From a virus: a stretch of DNA of 22,549 bases. The stretch is from the IMG/VR virus record IMGVR_UViG_3300034094_000119, positions 1 to 22,549 of that record, one strand, 5' to 3'. Both the position numbers and the translations under genes were made by a program. Below, piece by piece: positions 1 through 5,764 of this stretch. The notes under the pieces were generated by a model. The model was not told the DNA's origin. It saw nothing but the letters and a program-made list of their open reading frames with translations, and searched no databases. Each line of letters starts with the position of its first letter. The first letter of the stretch is position 1.

Positions 1-291
1 ATCTCCACGACCGCGTTAGTGGCCGATCAGTGGTCGCACGTTGCGCTCGTTATCACTTCGACCGGCAGCACGACGCTCTACATTGACGGCGTGGCCGACG
101 CTTCGTTTACAAATATAAACGTGCCTTACGCCAGTAACGGCAGCGACACTACCGTCTTTATCGGCGCGGGCGGCGACGGGCAATATAGCGGCTACATAGA
201 CGAACTCCGCATCACCAAGGGCCTCGCCGTCTACACCGCCAACTTCACGCCACCGGCCGCCCCGCTGTCGGCAACGGTGACGCCGATCTAG
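1..291 (+). CDS. LamG/concanavalin A-like domain protein, C-terminal fragment
   Basis: The reading frame is open from base 1, so only the last 96 residues are seen. They match the end of a LamG (laminin G-like, concanavalin A-like) beta-sandwich: QWSHVALV, then TTLYIDGV, a variable loop, FIGAGGDGQYSGYIDELRI and the closing TKGLAVYTANFTPP. In phages such domains usually sit at the end of tail fibre, tail tip or baseplate proteins and bind carbohydrate; this role is inference. A 25-bp repeat with a small stem-loop begins right after the stop codon. It is probably the last gene of the structural module. The domain call is strong, the protein role is open. Confidence 0.8.
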   Translation: MSTTALVADQWSHVALVITSTGSTTLYIDGVADASFTNINVPYASNGSDTTVFIGAGGDGQYSGYIDELRITKGLAVYTANFTPPAAPLSATVTPI

Positions 292-316
292 TGCGCTCTT
301 CACCTTAGAGACGGTC
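292..316 (+). repeat. Post-stop stem-loop repeat, copy 1
   Basis: A 25-bp sequence, identical to 1192-1216, starts directly after the LamG stop codon. It contains CTCT (296-299) and AGAG (307-310) around a 7-nt loop, followed by ACGGTC. A third, more palindromic relative lies at 1912-1935. The position after stop codons suggests a role at transcript 3' ends or between cistrons. Confidence 0.75.
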
Positions 317-323
317 GCGCCGA

Positions 324-351
324 TTGCCTGCCGTATCCGACTGGGTACAAT
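324..351 (+). promoter_or_regulatory. Promoter of the HTH gene with embedded operator
   Basis: TTGCCT (324-329), 16 nt and TACAAT (346-351) form a sigma70-like promoter. Inside it lies an imperfect palindrome, GTATCC GACT GGGTAC, related to the perfect one at 559-574. The -10 ends only 6 nt before the ATG at 358, so transcription should start at or very near the A of the start codon and give a leaderless mRNA. Autoregulation by the HTH protein is a natural inference. Confidence 0.6.
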
Positions 352-357
352 CGGGGC

Positions 358-543
358 ATGGCAAAACGAATCGACCCTGACGAGTACGTCCGCGTCGGCA
401 CAGCCGCCAGCCTCGCAGGAGTGACGCGGGCCTATATCAACCGGCTGATAGCCCAAGGCCGGTTTCCGGCAATCTGCATCGACGGGCAAAACTTTGTCCG
501 GCGGGCCGACGCCGAGAAGTTTGCGAATCCACCGAAAAACTAA
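358..543 (+). CDS. Excisionase-like helix-turn-helix protein
   Basis: A 61-residue protein of the MerR/excisionase-like HTH type (HTH_17). The VGTAASLAGVTRAYINRLIAQGRF segment carries the helix-turn-helix, followed by a basic wing around residues 41-50 (DGQNFVRRADAEKF). It is clearly related to the protein at 20439-20645, which shares DPD, TAAS, RLA/RLI, GQ.FV and DAE.F in the same order. No Shine-Dalgarno is visible and the promoter -10 is 6 nt upstream, so a leaderless transcript is likely. The palindrome in its own promoter and in the next promoter (559-574) makes it a candidate repressor or activator of both. It could instead be an excisionase; no integrase is seen in the window. Confidence 0.8.
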   Translation: MAKRIDPDEYVRVGTAASLAGVTRAYINRLIAQGRFPAICIDGQNFVRRADAEKFANPPKN

Positions 544-548
544 AGGGC

Positions 549-577
549 TTGACAAGCCGTATCCGATCGGATACAAT
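549..577 (+). promoter_or_regulatory. Consensus sigma70 promoter with a 16-bp palindromic operator
   Basis: TTGACA (549-554), a 17-nt spacer and TACAAT (572-577) are close to ideal for a housekeeping sigma factor. The spacer and -10 are overlapped by the perfect palindrome GTATCCGATCGGATAC (559-574). A protein bound there would block RNA polymerase. Downstream, GGCGGGCA (586-593) pairs with TGCCTGCC (599-606), a hairpin like those of the eleven cassettes further right, and GGAGG (611-615) serves the ATG at 621. Confidence 0.8.
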
Positions 578-620
578 AGTTGCGTGGCGGGCAACTGGTG
601 CCTGCCGATTGGAGGTCGCC

Positions 621-926
621 ATGGGCTGGTCGTTTGCAAGTCCTGATGGTTATTTGCGTCAGAGGTTCCGCGTCAGTTGGGATTGGCTAGAGCGTCGATA
701 TGGATTGCAAGAGTCAGGCTCCTACGACGCCGACCGTATCCGCCGCTATCTGCAAGGATGCACGAACCGCAAATACATCCTCATCGACCCAAAGGACATG
801 AGCCTAGTGCGAGAGATCATGGAGAAGGCTGGAGAAGTGCTGAAGCGTTCGGGCTTGCCCGCTGGTGAGCGGCTGGTTGCCAGCAACATTGCCAAGCGGG
901 CGAAGAAATGGCTGGAGGATGTATGA
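621..926 (+). CDS. Small hypothetical protein, tandem paralogue 1
   Basis: A 101-residue soluble protein of unknown function. The ATG at 621 is chosen because GGAGG lies 5 nt before it and a consensus promoter ends at 577; a longer in-frame start would begin inside the promoter. The sequence has FRVSWDWLERRY near residues 16-27, a middle YILIDPKDMSLVREIMEKA segment and the end AKRAKKWLEDV. The same pattern (FRVSSDW, SLVQEIV, RAKAWLADS) occurs in the next gene, so the two look like tandem duplicates. The stop codon overlaps the start of that gene (ATGA), which implies translational coupling. Confidence 0.75.
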   Translation: MGWSFASPDGYLRQRFRVSWDWLERRYGLQESGSYDADRIRRYLQGCTNRKYILIDPKDMSLVREIMEKAGEVLKRSGLPAGERLVASNIAKRAKKWLEDV

Positions 927-1189
927 AGCCGTTCCGCGTATCGTCGGATTGGATTTGGTACGCACATGGACCGGCTGCTGACGGTCGCCAGCCATCGGCT
1001 GTTGCCCTGTGCGAACTAGCATCCGAGAAGGACTATGCCCTAGTAGCGGATGCGTCGCTGGTGCAGGAGATCGTCAGCGTGGCCGAACTGTACGCAGGGT
1101 CATACGGCGGGGACAGCGAGGATCGGGCCATGGCAAGGCGGGCCGCCAAGGTTATTGAGCGGGCCAAGGCGTGGCTGGCGGATTCCTGA
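923..1189 (+). CDS. Small hypothetical protein, tandem paralogue 2
   Basis: An 88-residue protein starting at the ATGA overlap with the previous gene, with GGAGG just upstream inside that gene. It shares FRVS.DW near its start, an LV.EI segment in the middle and RAK.WL at its end with the 621-926 product, so I read the pair as diverged paralogues. No known domain is recognised. The 25-bp stem-loop repeat begins 2 nt after its stop codon. It probably belongs to the operator-controlled unit that starts at the promoter before 621. Confidence 0.7.
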   Translation: MKPFRVSSDWIWYAHGPAADGRQPSAVALCELASEKDYALVADASLVQEIVSVAELYAGSYGGDSEDRAMARRAAKVIERAKAWLADS

Positions 1190-1191
1190 AT

Positions 1192-1216
1192 TGCGCTCTT
1201 CACCTTAGAGACGGTC
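1192..1216 (+). repeat. Post-stop stem-loop repeat, copy 2
   Basis: Identical over 25 bp to 292-316 and exactly 900 bp downstream of it. It again starts just after a stop codon (TGA 1187-1189) and here ends 2 nt before the ATG at 1219, so it also forms the leader of the next gene. CTCT and AGAG can pair around a 7-nt loop. Confidence 0.75.
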
Positions 1217-1218
1217 TA

Positions 1219-1467
1219 ATGGGACGCATGAAAGACCTGCACATCACGATCCACAACGGCGGCGATGAGGCTGTCGCTGCGGTTGAGCGGATAGGCAAGG
1301 AGTGGCGGGAGCAACTGGAGCAGGCAGCATCCGAGATCGAAGGAATGCGACTCACCGACGCGGAGCGGGAGGCCATCAAAGAGGCGTGCGACGAGGGGCG
1401 TTGGTATCCGAAGGACTACCATCACATTCACACGATGCGGGCCTTGCTTGCACGAATGACGCTATAG
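1219..1467 (+). CDS. Small hypothetical helical protein
   Basis: An 82-residue protein, acidic and mostly helical by appearance. It opens with MGRMKDLHITIHNGGDEA, continues with a charged helix (RIGKEWREQLEQAASEIEG) and ends in DYHHIHTMRALLARMTL. A second in-frame ATG follows at 1228. No clear Shine-Dalgarno is present, because the 25-bp repeat occupies the leader; the stem-loop may bring a start signal closer or control it. No family is recognised. Confidence 0.55.
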   Translation: MGRMKDLHITIHNGGDEAVAAVERIGKEWREQLEQAASEIEGMRLTDAEREAIKEACDEGRWYPKDYHHIHTMRALLARMTL

Positions 1468-1524
1468 CACCAGAAGACGGCCGGTCGTTCCAGATTCCAG
1501 AATGAAATACAATGATCCAGCGAT

Positions 1525-1574
1525 CCCGGCGGGCAGGCACCGCACCGATAACGCGGCAAGCCGGCCCCGCCGGG
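1525..1574 (+). terminator. GC-rich stem-loop, possible terminator
   Basis: CCCGGCGGG (1525-1533) pairs perfectly with CCCGCCGGG (1566-1574) around a 32-nt loop, followed by GTCGTTCT. It lies in the 175-nt gap between the genes at 1219 and 1643. The gap also has a lone TACAAT at 1508-1513 without a convincing -35. The U-rich tail is weak, so termination is only possible. Confidence 0.4.
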
Positions 1575-1642
1575 GTCGTTCTAGACAAGACGCAAACCGT
1601 CGAAACGTGACAGTTTGTGCGCTATCGAAATCAGAGACAGTC

Positions 1643-1912
1643 ATGGACGATGAAACGATCATTGCCGTTGCTCGCAGGAGATTCCAGCCAATCGCCGGAT
1701 CGCGGCTCCTGTCGGGCACATGCAGCCGGTGCGGGATGCAGGTGCGAGTCACCGTCGAAACTGCGGCGAAGTCGATCACCAGCGACTACCACCGCATATG
1801 GTGCCTAGACTGCTCGCCCGGTGGCGGCGGCTCATACGGCGGCTCGCCGCAAAGCCGGGCCGACAACGCATATCACGGTGGCCGATACCATTCGGCCGAG
1901 TGGGAAGGCTAG
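1643..1912 (+). CDS. Small zinc-ribbon-like protein
   Basis: An 89-residue protein. GTCSRCGM (cysteines near residues 25 and 28) and WCLDC (near residues 51 and 54) form a CxxC-CxxC pair typical of a zinc ribbon, followed by a glycine- and serine-rich tail. The ATG at 1643 has only a weak purine tract upstream (GAGACAG). A longer frame reaches an ATG at 1502, but that stretch holds a strong hairpin and reads like untranslated DNA. The stop codon is followed at once by an 18-bp palindrome. Such small zinc proteins are common in phages and may bind nucleic acid; the function is not known. Confidence 0.6.
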   Translation: MDDETIIAVARRRFQPIAGSRLLSGTCSRCGMQVRVTVETAAKSITSDYHRIWCLDCSPGGGGSYGGSPQSRADNAYHGGRYHSAEWEG

Positions 1913-1935
1913 TTCGCTCTAGAGCGAACAGACGG
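1912..1935 (+). repeat. Post-stop palindrome, diverged copy 3
   Basis: A perfect 18-bp palindrome, GTTCGCTCTAGAGCGAAC (1912-1929), shares its first G with the stop codon of the preceding gene and is followed by AGACGG. It resembles the two 25-bp copies in CGCTCT, AGAG and ACGG and occupies the same place directly behind a stop codon. Confidence 0.6.
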
Positions 1936-1937
1936 CT

Positions 1938-1953
1938 ATACCCAAACGGGTAT
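1938..1953. promoter_or_regulatory. Third 6-4-6 palindrome, possible operator
   Basis: ATACCC AAAC GGGTAT is a palindrome with the same 6-4-6 layout as GTATCC GATC GGATAC (559-574) and GTATCC GACT GGGTAC in the promoter at 324-351. Here no good promoter overlaps it. A further hairpin follows (TAGCGGCG pairs with CGCCGCTA) before the HNH gene. Confidence 0.4.
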
Positions 1954-2004
1954 GACCCTATAGCGGCGAGAGACGGCGCTTGACGCCGCCGCTACGGTGG
2001 CGGC

Positions 2005-2334
2005 ATGTTCGGCTGGCTTCGCAAATCCTTCGACGCATTCGGCCGCGACTCTCGCTGGCCCGCCGTCCGTCGCCGCCACATTGAGCGGGTCCCGACATGC
2101 GCCGCCTGCGGTGCATCCGAGAACATCGAGGTTCATCACGTGATTCCGGTGGGCCACGCTCGCCGAATCGGCCGCGCTGAATTGGAGTTGGACCCCCTCA
2201 ATTTGATCAGCTTGTGCGGACCGCCTCGCGATTGTCACTGGTGGTTAGGCCACGCATGCAACGACCGCAAGTGGCGGCCGGACGTGCGCAGGCTCGCCGC
2301 GGCGATTCTTGAGAGCGAAGTGCGGGAGCAGTGA
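2005..2334 (+). CDS. HNH endonuclease
   Basis: A 109-residue HNH nuclease. Cysteines C32 and C35 (TCAAC) with later cysteines around C71 and C77 hold the structural zinc, EVHHVIPV (H44, H45) is the catalytic strand, N66 lies in DPLNLISLC, and CHWWLGH supplies the last histidine. HNH proteins of this size in tailed phages often assist the terminase or act as small nucleases. The start has GGTGG 4 nt upstream. Its TGA is followed directly by the ATG of the CAP-domain gene. It is one of two HNH genes in this region (see 3960). Confidence 0.85.
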   Translation: MFGWLRKSFDAFGRDSRWPAVRRRHIERVPTCAACGASENIEVHHVIPVGHARRIGRAELELDPLNLISLCGPPRDCHWWLGHACNDRKWRPDVRRLAAAILESEVREQ

Positions 2335-2700
2335 ATGTACAACGTCACGAAGCTCATTGCTCTGCACAACGCCGCTCGCTCAAAGAGTTGGTGGAAGCTC
2401 AAGCCGTTGAGCGAAGACGCCGCGCTCATGCACTATGCGCAGGAGTGGGCGGCGACGATGGCGAGGCGACGGTCCATGACGCACTCGTCAATGCGCGACA
2501 TTCTCAAGCTCGGGTACAGCCGCGCTGCGGAAAACATCGCATGGAATCAGAAGAGCGAAGAGGATGTCATGAACGCGTGGCTGTGGAGTCCGGGCCATAG
2601 GTGGAACGTCATGAGCAGCGGGTCAAACGTCATTGGCGCCGGCGTGTGCGACGCTGGCGGCGGCCCGTATTGGTGCGTCTGTTTCGCGAGGGTGCCGTGA
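2335..2700 (+). CDS. CAP/SCP-domain protein
   Basis: A 121-residue protein that is nearly all CAP domain (cysteine-rich secretory protein, antigen 5, PR-1; SCP). Visible signatures are HNAAR at the start, LMHYAQEWAATMA, MTHS (H50), AAENIAW (E66), WLWSPGHRWNVM (H88) and the end IGAGVC with PYWCVCF. No signal peptide is present, so it stays inside the cell unless released at lysis or built into the virion. CAP proteins bind sterols, lipids or act as peptidases in other settings; their use in phages is not established. The start follows the HNH stop with no gap, and the stop overlaps the GTG of the lipid desaturase gene, so the three genes are coupled. Confidence 0.85.
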   Translation: MYNVTKLIALHNAARSKSWWKLKPLSEDAALMHYAQEWAATMARRRSMTHSSMRDILKLGYSRAAENIAWNQKSEEDVMNAWLWSPGHRWNVMSSGSNVIGAGVCDAGGGPYWCVCFARVP

Positions 2701-3218
2701 TTTACGTGATAGCGGCGTGGCTTGTCGCCGACATGATCAGCGGCGTCGTGCATTGGTGGGAGGACCGATACGGGAATCCAGAGTGGCCGATCCTCGGGAC
2801 GTTCGTCGTGAAGCCCAACATTCGGCACCACCTGTCTCCGCGCGAGCTTGCGGGGCTTGGGTACTGGGAGCGCAACTGGACGACGATTCTCCCGGCACTG
2901 ATCGCAGCGTCTGCCTTCTACGCTTGCGGCTGGACGTTCGCCGCGACCGTAGCCGCGATGGTCAGCCAAGCGAACGAGGTTCACGCGTGGTCGCATCGCA
3001 GATGCTCGCGACCCGTGCGGGGCCTACAGCTACTCGGGGTTCTTTGCTCGCCAGAGCAGCACTCAGAGCATCATCGCCGCCCGTTCGACAGAAACTACTG
3101 CACGATGTCGGACTGGATGAACCCATTGCTGTCGGCATTCGGTGTCTGGGAGGCTTTGGAGTATTGCGTTTTCGTGGGCATTGGCGTGAGACCACGAGAG
3201 GAGAGAGCGACCGCATGA
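2697..3218 (+). CDS. PEDS1/CarF/Kua-type lipid desaturase
   Basis: A 173-residue membrane protein of the TMEM189-CarF-Kua lipid desaturase family. These enzymes make the vinyl-ether bond of plasmalogens in animals and myxobacteria. The protein has eight histidines in the family pattern: H19 (GVVHWW), H44-H45 (NIRHHL), H96 and H100 (NEVHAWSH), H122 and H125-H126 (EQHSEHH), presumably binding two irons. Hydrophobic stretches near residues 1-18 and 63-92 suggest membrane helices. GTG 2697 is chosen because it overlaps the stop of the CAP gene and has a GAGGG-like site upstream. At 173 residues it is close to the core length of the family. A desaturase next to a CAP protein in a phage region is unusual; the substrate here is unknown. 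Confidence 0.85.
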   Translation: MIYVIAAWLVADMISGVVHWWEDRYGNPEWPILGTFVVKPNIRHHLSPRELAGLGYWERNWTTILPALIAASAFYACGWTFAATVAAMVSQANEVHAWSHRRCSRPVRGLQLLGVLCSPEQHSEHHRRPFDRNYCTMSDWMNPLLSAFGVWEALEYCVFVGIGVRPREERATA

Positions 3219-3307
3219 TCAACAGATTCATCGCTGTGTGTGCCGTGTGTGCTGTTGCGTTTGCAACGGCGATCTGCTGGTACGTGATTTACTGGCAGGC
3301 AACCTGA
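3215..3307 (+). CDS. 30-residue single-span membrane peptide
   Basis: A short frame beginning in the ATGA overlap with the desaturase stop, with AGGAGAGAG well placed upstream. The peptide is one hydrophobic helix (IAVCAVCAVAFATAICWYVIYW) after a basic MINR start, with three cysteines. It could be a subunit or regulator of the desaturase, or part of the lysis system. The strong ribosome site and coupling are the main support. Confidence 0.55.
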   Translation: MINRFIAVCAVCAVAFATAICWYVIYWQAT

Positions 3308-3321
3308 CTGAAGGGCGTCTT

Positions 3322-3567
3322 ATGGAATCGCTTGCTTTGACGGCATCGGTGGCGTTTCTGGTGGCCGCTGTCTTGGGGCCGGCTGCGGCTGGGTTTTCCT
3401 TCTTTGGCTATGTCTACGTTGGAGGAACTATCGGCGTTCTGGCCGTCGGCTTCGGGGTGTGGTGGACGCTCGTGGCCGGCTGGCCGGCGGGCGTGGTTGG
3501 GGCCATATCTGTATGCCTTGGCCTATGGGCCGCTCTGCAAGCATGCCGGGCAGATAGGCCAGAATAA
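3322..3567 (+). CDS. Small membrane protein, holin-like
   Basis: An 81-residue protein that is hydrophobic almost throughout, with probable helices near residues 5-25, 27-48 and 55-74 and a short charged tail (CRADRPE). GAAGGG lies 6 nt before the ATG. Size, two or three membrane spans and a place after the structural genes fit a holin, but no family signature can be seen and no endolysin is recognised nearby. It may equally belong with the desaturase and the 30-residue peptide. Confidence 0.6.
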   Translation: MESLALTASVAFLVAAVLGPAAAGFSFFGYVYVGGTIGVLAVGFGVWWTLVAGWPAGVVGAISVCLGLWAALQACRADRPE

Positions 3568-3597
3568 AGGGGCCGAACTCTCAGGAGATGTCCATCC

Positions 3598-3957
3598 ATG
3601 TCGTCAGAGTCTTTGATCCGCCGCAATGTCCGCAGAGTGAGTATCACTCTTTTCTCAGCCTCATCCGCCTCCTCGACCGTCAGGCTTGACGACATGTCTG
3701 GCGGTGTTGTGTCTCTCGACACAATGCAGACTGCAAGCACTTCGCTTCAGATGTGGGGATCGACTGATGAGGCAGGCCCTTATCGCAGGCTCTACAAAGC
3801 GGATGGCAGCGTTGCTGACCTCACCCTTGCCCCGAGTACAGCGGATGGCCGCATCTACTCTCTCCCCGATGAGGTGTTCGCCCTTCCGTTTCTTCGACTG
3901 GTTGCGGGCAGTGCGGCCGGCACCGGGGCAGTTGGCATTGTGTCGCTGAAGAGTTGA
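3598..3957 (+). CDS. Hypothetical beta-rich phage protein
   Basis: A 119-residue protein with a good AGGAGA ribosome site. It is rich in Ser, Ala and Thr and alternates like beta strands. The last part, DEVFALPFLRLVAGSAAGTGAVGIVSLKS, ends in the strand pattern seen in small phage structural or decoration proteins that pair with virion proteins. I cannot name a family. It is followed after 2 nt by the second HNH gene, so the two are likely co-transcribed. Confidence 0.65.
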   Translation: MSSESLIRRNVRRVSITLFSASSASSTVRLDDMSGGVVSLDTMQTASTSLQMWGSTDEAGPYRRLYKADGSVADLTLAPSTADGRIYSLPDEVFALPFLRLVAGSAAGTGAVGIVSLKS

Positions 3958-3959
3958 GT

Positions 3960-4271
3960 ATGCCCAAGCGTGTAGCACTGTGGGTTCCGCCGCGGCCGAG
4001 CCATAAGATCAAGCGGGCAGAGAGCCGGCCGAACTCATACCAGAGAGGCTACTGTGACTCCCGGCATTTCGCATGGCGGAAGGCTGTGCTTCTGAGAGAC
4101 AACTACATCTGTTGCGATTGCCGCCGGCTCTGCTCTCAGAAGTCTCAGGCTCATGCGGATCATGTCATCCCGGTGAAGCTGCGGCCAGACTTGCGGTATG
4201 TGGTAGAGAATGGGGCATGTCGCTGCCACTCGTGCCACAGCCGGAAGACCGTCAGGGAAAACGGCGGCTGA
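3960..4271 (+). CDS. HNH endonuclease, second
   Basis: A 103-residue HNH nuclease. YICCDCRRLC (C51, C54) and CRCHSCHSRKT (C88, C91) form the zinc clamp, and HADHVIPVKL (D67, H68) is the catalytic strand; the ENG before CRCHSCH is typical of the phage families found beside terminase genes. The basic N-terminus (PPRPSHKIKRAESR) may help bind DNA. The ATG at 3960 is 2 nt after the previous stop. It differs enough from the HNH at 2005 to be a separate family member, not a recent copy. Confidence 0.85.
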   Translation: MPKRVALWVPPRPSHKIKRAESRPNSYQRGYCDSRHFAWRKAVLLRDNYICCDCRRLCSQKSQAHADHVIPVKLRPDLRYVVENGACRCHSCHSRKTVRENGG

Positions 4272-4298
4272 GAAATCGCGGGTATGGGCAAGATGGGA

Positions 4299-4384
4299 GG
4301 GGGGGGTCAAAAGCTACGGCCCCCCTGAGGAAAACCATATGTGATTGCCACGCCGGCGCGTCCGCGACTTTTCGTAGGGGGGGG
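4299..4384 (+). promoter_or_regulatory. Two G8 tracts and a C6 tract in the ParB leader
   Basis: G8 at 4299-4306 can pair with C6 at 4320-4325 over a 13-nt loop. A second G8 at 4377-4384 is the only possible Shine-Dalgarno for the ATG at 4393 and could pair with the same C6. The two pairings exclude each other, so the leader could switch between an exposed and a hidden ribosome site. This is a structural inference from the sequence only; the first hairpin could also be a terminator for the HNH unit. Confidence 0.35.
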
Positions 4385-4392
4385 TTTTTGGC

Positions 4393-4983
4393 ATGAAAAT
4401 ACGGGACCGCATACGCGAGCTTCGGCGGGTCCGCGCGGGCGACCTGACTCCGAACCCACGCAACTGGCGAACGCATCCCAAGGCTCAAGAGGAGGCCCTG
4501 AAGGGCATCCTCGGGGAAATCGGCTACGCCGATGCCCTGCTCGCACGCGAATTGCCCGACGGATCGCTCATGCTCGTGGACGGCCACCTCCGGGCCGGCG
4601 CGACCCCGGATCAGGAAGTACCCGTTTTGATTCTCGACATCACGGAGGCGGAGGCCGACAAGCTCCTGCTCTCGCTCGACCCGCTCGCGCAGTTGGCGGA
4701 GACGAACGCGCAGGCTCTGGAAGGTCTGCTCCGCGATGTGCAGACGGGCGACTCCTCGCTCGCCTCGATGTGGGAGGATTTGGCAAAGGAAAACGGGCTG
4801 CTGGAAGGCGGCGATGTCGAGGTCAAGCAGGTCGATGCCAAGGCGCCGCCAAAGATGGCGTGGGTTTTGGTCGGCGTGCCGACTGTTCGATACGGCGAGA
4901 TTCAATCGGCTGTCGATGCGATTGCGGCGGTGCCCGACGCGACAATCCTGAGTACCGTGAATGACGGCGCCGACAAGGACTGA
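4393..4983 (+). CDS. ParB/sulfiredoxin-like domain protein
   Basis: A 196-residue protein with an N-terminal ParB-like nuclease/CTPase fold. Signals are the family opening IRDRIRELRRV, the motif LTPNPRNWRTHPKAQEEAL (residues 18-36), IGYADALLARELPDGSLMLVDG and the ParB-type motif GHLRA (64-68). The C-terminal half is acidic and without a recognisable domain. In phages this domain is often fused or adjacent to DNA methyltransferases, and here the next gene, overlapping by 23 nt, is a Rossmann-type protein, so the two probably form a split version of that arrangement. The start follows a G8 tract. Confidence 0.85.
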   Translation: MKIRDRIRELRRVRAGDLTPNPRNWRTHPKAQEEALKGILGEIGYADALLARELPDGSLMLVDGHLRAGATPDQEVPVLILDITEAEADKLLLSLDPLAQLAETNAQALEGLLRDVQTGDSSLASMWEDLAKENGLLEGGDVEVKQVDAKAPPKMAWVLVGVPTVRYGEIQSAVDAIAAVPDATILSTVNDGADKD

Positions 4984-5602
4984 CAACGCTCTGCTCAAGA
5001 GCAAGCTTGAACTGCGGCGTCACGCGCTGCGGCGATACCACGCGGCCGGCGACATCCGTGTCTTCGACTGTTGCCAAGGCGGCGGCGTCATATGGTCGCG
5101 GCTCAAGGCCGAGTTCCCGGTGACGAGCTACTGGGGCGTCGATGTGAAGCCGAAGCGCGGCCGGCTCGCGGTGGACTCGCGGCGGATCGTGTGCCAGCCG
5201 GACCTGCGGTGCAACGTCATCGACATCGACACCTACGGCATGCCGTGGGATCACTGGGAGGGTCTGCTGCCGAACGTTGTCGAGCCGACGACTGTGTTCA
5301 TGACCATCGGCACCGCGACCCGCGGGCGAGGAACCGGCATGAAGATGCCGAAGACCGTGCTGCGGTCGCTTGGGATTCCCGGCGACTGGCCGCTGTCGCC
5401 GGCGTTCACGGAGTACCTTGTCGGTTTGTCTCTCAATCACTTCCTGTCGCTGGAGCCGGCCGGCGGCCATCGCGTTTCTGAGGTGTGGGAATCGACATCC
5501 GGATTCAGGACGCGATACCTCGCTGTTCGCATCGACAAGCCGACTGAGACTCCCCCTGCTCCGCCGCCGGCCACCCCCGCCGCGAAGCGCCGCGCGAAAT
5601 AG
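4961..5602 (+). CDS. Rossmann-fold protein, possible SAM-dependent methyltransferase
   Basis: A 213-residue protein. RVFDCCQGGGVIWSRL (residues 33-48) resembles methyltransferase motif I, in which a glycine-rich loop binds S-adenosylmethionine, and SYWGVDVK (56-63) fits the acidic end of strand 2. No DPPY or other DNA-methylase catalytic motif is obvious, so the target is unclear and it could be catalytically altered. The tail is Pro- and Lys/Arg-rich (PPAPPPATPAAKRRAK) and probably disordered. It overlaps the ParB gene by 23 nt. The ATG at 4961 has only a weak site upstream, which suggests coupling to the ParB gene. Confidence 0.6.
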   Translation: MTAPTRTDNALLKSKLELRRHALRRYHAAGDIRVFDCCQGGGVIWSRLKAEFPVTSYWGVDVKPKRGRLAVDSRRIVCQPDLRCNVIDIDTYGMPWDHWEGLLPNVVEPTTVFMTIGTATRGRGTGMKMPKTVLRSLGIPGDWPLSPAFTEYLVGLSLNHFLSLEPAGGHRVSEVWESTSGFRTRYLAVRIDKPTETPPAPPPATPAAKRRAK

Positions 5603-5614
5603 CCTTCAGGCTAT
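5599..5614 (+). terminator. Stem-loop over the stop codon
   Basis: ATAGCC TTCA GGCTAT, a perfect 6-bp stem with a TTCA loop that includes the TAG stop, followed by ATCTCTCC. It closes the 2005-5602 gene block. Confidence 0.45.
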
Positions 5615-5674
5615 ATCTCTCCGGGGGCCGCCGGCGACCCTGCGAAGCCGGCTCCTCTGAGGCACTGCAAGCAC

Positions 5675-5693
5675 GGCCCGCGGCCTCCGGGCC
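5675..5693. terminator. GC hairpin in a 234-nt gene-free stretch
   Basis: GGCCCG CGGCCTC CGGGCC is a 6-bp perfect stem. The stretch 5603-5836 has no credible gene; it holds this hairpin, a second T-run/A-run pairing near 5732-5755 (CTTTTC with GAAAAAG) that could terminate in both directions, and the first promoter cassette. Confidence 0.35.
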
Positions 5694-5764
5694 ACCCTAG
5701 CGAGTCCGGGCGGCTCCGCCGGCATTCTGGAGGCTCTTTTCTGCGCGAAAAAGCTGCCAGCCTG

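Noticed and set aside
1502-1642. Upstream extension of the zinc-ribbon gene from ATG 1502
   Set aside because: The stretch contains a strong stem-loop, no ribosome site and a low-complexity Arg-rich translation; ATG 1643 is simpler.
4252-5004. Long minus-strand frame of 250 codons
   Set aside because: It lies opposite the ParB-like gene and HNH end, has no domain and is a GC-driven shadow.
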